64,000 bases of DNA from Poecilobothrus nobilitatus (lineage: Eukaryota; Arthropoda; Insecta; Diptera; Dolichopodidae), in assembly GCA_947095535.1 (NCBI GenBank), contig OX352772.1:104719099-104783098 (forward strand), in the 5' to 3' direction. Shown here piece after piece: positions 59,056 through 64,000 of the stretch. The notes beneath the pieces were generated by a model. That model saw nothing but the letters and a program-made list of their open reading frames with translations. It ran no database searches and was not told the origin of the DNA. Position numbers and translations under genes: made by a program. The stretch's first letter is position 1, and each line of letters starts with the position of its first letter.

Positions 59056-59508
59056 ACTTAAATACATATTATTCATATACAGATCTATTATATGCACACG
59101 AAATAAATACCATATAAATTTTTCAAATTAATTTAATTCGCTCACTTTTTTTGTGCCAATTACTGTACCATTATTGCTCTCTTTAAAGAGCTTTAAGCTT
59201 TAGGAAAAAAATGTAAAAATTTTACAAAATTCGGGTAAACTTTTTTTTATCAACGTTTTTATAAATAAAAAAATTATAAATTCAATTTTTTTTGTATTCA
59301 GATAGTGTAAAAAATTATGAATTTTAAGGTTTACTTAGAAATTTTTTCAAAAAAATGTCTATTTTAGAAGTTATTAAAGATTTAAAGTTACCCCACTATT
59401 TAGCTTTTACTTTTCGCATAAGAGCCAATGTAAATAGTGGGGTAAATTGATATTTCGTTCTCTTCAGTTCCTGTCTTGATAGTTTATGTAGTTTATGGTC
59501 TGGCCCAT

Positions 59509-59792
59509 AGATATATTAACTAATAGATAGGCAGTGAAGAAAATATTTTCAGCCAATTTTGAGAAACAGCTGAGTGAACCGTGCGTATGTATTGTTTTAG
59601 TTTCCTCAGAAATAGAAACTGGTTATGAAAAACTGCTTTATATTATTTTAATAAATATAAACAGTTGAGTGAACGAAATGTATACATATTATAAAATGCA
59701 TATGTATTTTTTAGACTGAATACTCTAAGATAGGAAAACACATAAGAAGAAAAGAAATGACTGTACCTAACTTCCCATCTATTAGTTAATAT
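59509..59792. mobile_element. 284-bp MITE with TIRs and flanking direct repeat
   Basis: Ends atagatatattaactaatag (left) and ctattagttaatatatctat (right) are inverted repeats. The flanks carry the direct repeat ggtctggccc (59499-59508 and 59793-59802), a likely 9-10 bp target duplication. Other copies or pieces: 3114-3530, 1332-1470, 2497-2570. No ORF. Confidence 0.8.
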
Positions 59793-60274
59793 ATCTATGG
59801 TCTGGCCCATATGCAATCAGCATTGAGCATACTAACAAAGGGCTATAAATTGTGTGCCTATTTTGCATACATATATATATGTAGGTACACAAACACAATA
59901 AGTAAATAAATAAATAAAAATAACAGTCATAATAGAATAAAATTTAATTATACAAAACACCTTATCATTACTAATTAATATTTTTTTAAATTGTTATTTT
60001 CCAATTAGAAAATATGTAATTGGAAAATATTTTTATTTAAATTTTTAATACACAAAAAAAAATCTTAAAGTTTGTCCAGTGTCAAGCTGGCTTTGGGCTT
60101 ATAAATTTAGTGTATTATATGGGAAAATATAGTGTATTAACAATGGGAAAGAGGAAGAAAAAAATAAATACTCAGAAATATCGTTGATAAAATCAGATAA
60201 ATTACTTCTCTAAAGAATTTATAGACGATATTCAGCTAATTTATGAACGATATTAAGCAAAATAAAAATATCGT

Positions 60275-60320
60275 TGAACGATATGTCATGTCGTGTCATG
60301 TCATATCATGTCACACACAC
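60275..60320. repeat. TCATG-rich short tandem repeat
   Basis: atgtcatgtcgtgtcatgtc-atatcatgtcacacacac: diverged 5-10 bp units. Confidence 0.75.
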
Positions 60321-60454
60321 TCTTTTACACACATGTCATTTTTGTATCTTGTGCCTATGCTCTAACATTTTCGTTGATATTTTTTTTCGCATGAAAACCA
60401 CCTATACAGGCTAGTTGTTATTGTTATTAAATTATTGTTAGCTATGACTACGCT

Positions 60455-61405
60455 CATAGATATTAATATATAGTAATAATAGCCGCTTTCGCTGGAAGTG
60501 CTCCTAGTTTCAATAAACTACTACATCTGAAAGGCCAATAGATGTCGCTAAACAGTTTCATTTTAAAATCACTAGATGTCGCCCATATTTCTATACCTAT
60601 ATATTTTCCTTTTTTATTTTTCGAATTTATAAATAAAAAAAAAGAAATTATATTGAAATAACAAATTTTATTTCATTCATAAAAATTAATAGACATGATT
60701 TTCACCTTCACAATATACTAAAGTACAAACAGCTCAGCTGATTTATCTTCCCAACTTATCTTCTTCTGTTTTATCTTCTTCTGTCAACATGTATCTTCGA
60801 CCAAAACAGTTCCCTTTACTTGTTTTGCTGCTTTTATACATTTTTTTTTTTGACAAATTCCATCTATTTCACCTTATTTAAAAAAAAGTTTACTTTTAAA
60901 TTAAATAGAATTAATTTTTAAAGTTAAGAGAATTAATTATAAAGATAATTACCACAGTTCAACCTTGAAATTCCGATAAATCTATTTTCTTTGATTATAA
61001 GGTACGAGGAAACTCTAAAATGCAATGAATTCCTCTAATTTTTCCCCATTTTCAGTAACAAATGTAAACGGTATTGCTATGATTTAAAATAAAATAAAAT
61101 ATAAAACTTTATCTCTTCAATTAAACCAAAACTTACCCTTTAATTTTTAAAATATTTGATTTAATTAAATATCAAACCAAAACAATACAGTAAACTGCTG
61201 CAGTTAAACGAGTTAAACCAATATTTATTCTTTATTTTGATTCAAAATGGATTCAAAACTGGCTGACATATGACTTTTGACAATTTAAAAAATTTCATAT
61301 AGCGGTAATAAAAAAAATGGCACTATTTTTGGCATTAGGTGGAAGTACTTTGACTTTTCTAAAATTTTTGACAAAAACAAATTTGTTCTAAGTCAACCAT
61401 ACCCT
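60455..61405 (-). repeat. Inverted duplication, arm B
   Basis: Reverse complement matches both ends of arm A (50795-52382); the central THAP coding exons of A are absent. On the minus strand the middle contains a short open run (YMLTEEDKTEEDKLGR) after KGNCFG, unassigned. Arm B ends within ~5 bp of the start of the second 1.8-kb direct repeat (61410). Confidence 0.75.
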
Positions 61406-61409
61406 TTTA

Positions 61410-63300
61410 TTACAAATGGATAAAATCTATTTATAATGTTTGTGTTTTTATATTTCAAAACTGGTTAGAAGAGTTGTCTATCAATAATTTTGGTTGTATT
61501 TCTTTGTTTTCAATTTTAAATATTTTATTTATTTAAAAAATAATGCAAAAAACATATTTTAACATTTTCCTTTCAATCTAACAATTTCGCATAAAGAGTT
61601 TTTAATATCTTTTGTATTTAAAAATTGAAGTAAATGAAATAATTATATATTATAACATGGTAACACTATATAAAAAATTTACTTCTGATTTCTTAAGTAT
61701 TCTATTTTGGATGGACTGATTATGTGTTGATCAAGTGTATATAATGTTTATCTATGTATGCGTTAGAATTTAATATATTTTTTTTTATATCAATAAAAAT
61801 GCATGAGTAGTTTTTTTTATTTAAAATGAAAAAAAAAATATGTGACTGTTAACCCTAGTGACTTGTGCTTTTTTTGTGAAATTACCTTTCAAAATATAGT
61901 TTCTGATATTATGGGTTAAAAGAATTTTAACGTAAGAAATTTATAAAGAAAATTGAAATTTAAATTTGAGCGGTAAGTTATCCAATGTATATAACTTGAA
62001 TTTTTTTATTAAAATAAGTTAATTTTTTTATAGAAGTGAAAAATTAAAAGTTGTTTTACAAGTTTAATAAAAAGTTAAAATTAAGTTCATATACATATGC
62101 GAAATATATAATGCACAAGTTCTTTTGTTTTTAATCATTCATCAATCACGAAGTTGGAACATAATTTCTATTCAAAAAGTAAGAAAACATTTTATTATTG
62201 TTTAGAATTTGTTTCCAAATTTAATTGATTGTCTCAATTATTTTATTCATTAACTTGTTGCAAAACTTATAATTAAAAATTTATATTTTTCTGACTCTTT
62301 TATTTATCTACATACTTTTATTATCTTTTCCATCTATTTTGCTTTCATTAGAATGAACGTATAATATATTCATCCTCTGTTTAGAATGTTTCAAAATATA
62401 AAATCAGATTCAACGCGCCACATGCAAAACTAGTAGGCTGAATTTTAATGGAAGGCTCTACAGATTATCAAAGGATAGCAGCTTGTTTAATATATGGACT
62501 TCAAAATGTATATATTTATCTTATAATTTTGTTTTACAAGAGTTTTTTATGCCGAATGGAACGTTTAATTGAATTCAAGGCTTTGTTTTTATTTTGAAAC
62601 TTCAATTCGGCTTTTTCCCTTTTTTTAAAACATTGCATCAATAAAAATTAAATTAGGTCAAAGTTTTCAGATAAAATTATAATTTTTTCATCCAGTATAG
62701 AATTTTATACAGCACACGAGTTTTTAATCTTACATACCTTATTTATAATCTGTTTACAAAATTCCTAAATTGATAAAAAAGAAATAAAAAATTTACCCTC
62801 AGAGCTTAACATTTCGATGGGTAAAATAAAATGTAAAATTCTAAGCAAAGAAAAAATTAATATACATAAACATACATATATACATGTTTCTATATATATA
62901 TGGCAGGCTATACTACTCTATACCGTTCATTCATTAATCATTTTTTTGGTTACTTCTTTTTATAAATATTAAAGTGACTGAAAATAAAAAAAAAATATAA
63001 ACTATTCATAAAATATATGAAACGAATAGAAAAAAAAAATTAATCTAACAGCCTAACACAACACCAGACCACACGTACCAATAACATCTTAAATAAAAAT
63101 AAATCTTTACATTGTGACTTGTTTGATTTTTCGTATAAAATAAATAAATTTGAAGAATGAAGAATGAGAAAGAACAAGCAAAAACAATATGTTCATTTTT
63201 TTAATTCAATGTTTTTCTCTTTCTTTGGGGCACTACAAATTAAAAAAAATTGTGAGATTTTTTGTTCTACTTGTGTTATCTATATATATATAATTTCTGA
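61410..63300 (+). repeat. 1.8-kb direct repeat, copy 2
   Basis: Partner of 15577-17396, same orientation. The THAP-like ORF is frameshifted here (62388). It has an extra ~100-bp block at 62085-62185 (gttcatatacatatgcgaaa...) in place of copy 1's own sequence. Confidence 0.85.
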
Positions 63301-63324
63301 TAATAGTATAATATTGATGTCCAT

Positions 63325-63920
63325 TGCACATGGTGTTTTGTATTAGCAAAACACAATACATACAATATTTTTATAGATGTTGCTAAATTATTTTGTTTGC
63401 AACATTTGTTTAGTATTTAAATCAAAATATTTGCTGTCAACATTATTGAATATGCATGGTTAAAACTTAAGATTTTATGTTCGTAATATCTGGTAATATG
63501 TTCAGAAAATATTTAAGTGTTGTATAGGGCAGAGGAGAGTGTACAGGTTTTGAAAGTAAGGCTAATGTGGTACGAATCCAATTCGTGTACGTATATTTTT
63601 TTTTTTTTTTGTTAACTGTATTCATCAACATTTTTTTAATAAAATTTTATGTTTAATATACATATATTATTTGATCTTTCCTGCTATAATAATTTAGTTC
63701 AATCAATCTTGATGTGCACGTGTTTTGTATTAGGATTTAGCAAAACACAAAATATATAGGTACAATATTTTTATGTTGCTAAATTATTTTGTTTTAAAAC
63801 ATTTGTTTAGGATTTAAATCAGAATACTTATTTGTTAACATTTTTTATTGCATATTGAATATGCATGGCGTTAAAAATTAATGTTTTATGTGTTTTATTT
63901 AGGAACATTTATTATGTATG
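63325..63920 (+). repeat. Direct repeat, ~160-bp unit, two copies ~395 bp apart
   Basis: 63328-63480 and 63720-63890 share 'gtgttttgtatta..gcaaaacacaa', 'ttgctaaattattttgttt', 'acatttgtttag-atttaaatca' and 'gaatatgcatgg'. Between them lies a short GC-richer segment (63535-63590, ending in an inverted gtacgaatcc/aattcgtgtac). No ORF. Confidence 0.75.
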
Positions 63921-64000
63921 TAAATACAAAATTTTAGGTTGTAACTACAAAAACCTTAAATTTTAAAATTTTATATGTATGTATTTATGTGGGTCAGGGT

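Overview
The window is AT-rich (roughly three quarters A+T by eye) eukaryotic DNA. Short spliced introns (54-92 nt), a Y-box gene, PEX16, neuferricin and a dense mix of animal transposons (Jockey/CR1-like and RNase H-bearing LINEs, tRNA-derived SINEs, P/THAP, PIF/Harbinger, mariner, Polinton) point to an insect, probably holometabolous. I cannot name the species.

Only four genes look intact and host-derived. They are ypsilon schachtel/YB-1 (4201-5601, +, two exons), PEX16 (7316-6165, -, four exons, convergent with yps), neuferricin/CYB5D2 (50732-49667, -, four exons, one GC-AG intron) and a small THAP-domain gene (51247-52078, +) divergent from neuferricin.

Layout. 1-4 kb: repeats and a tRNA-derived SINE. 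4.2-7.3 kb: yps and PEX16. 8-11.7 kb: a minus-strand LINE split by a 1.26-kb TIR element. 12.2-13.8 kb: a decayed HARBI1 transposase, partly tandem-duplicated, one copy carrying a mariner and the other a small foldback fragment. 15.6-17.4 kb: an anonymous 1.8-kb unit repeated at 61.4-63.3 kb. 17.9-21.3 kb: an almost full-length LINE with endonuclease, RT and RNase H, followed by a second LINE fragment and an inverted SINE.

22.4-35.2 kb holds the remains of a Polinton/Maverick: penton-like, major capsid and adenovirus-type protease on +, integrase and protein-primed DNA polymerase B on -. It is broken by a LINE in the capsid gene and by a 4.35-kb P-type transposon (26225-30572) with long terminal inverted repeats, a 7-bp target duplication and two THAP domains. 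Every Polinton gene carries stops or frameshifts.

37.5-49.5 kb holds two copies, in opposite orientation, of one unrecognised TIR element (TIR core GGCCTGGACACTGAA). The second copy is inflated by a 4.2-kb LINE insertion and a 2-kb repeat insertion, and a small MITE sits inside its right terminus. Both copies carry a ~200-bp indel-free block that can be read as protein, possibly a captured exon.

50.8-61.4 kb is bracketed by an inverted duplication of the neuferricin/THAP neighbourhood. Between the arms lie a 650-bp TIR element, a foldback element, fragments of P-like transposases on both strands and a 284-bp MITE with a direct flanking repeat. Most of the window is therefore nested transposon debris around a few compact genes.
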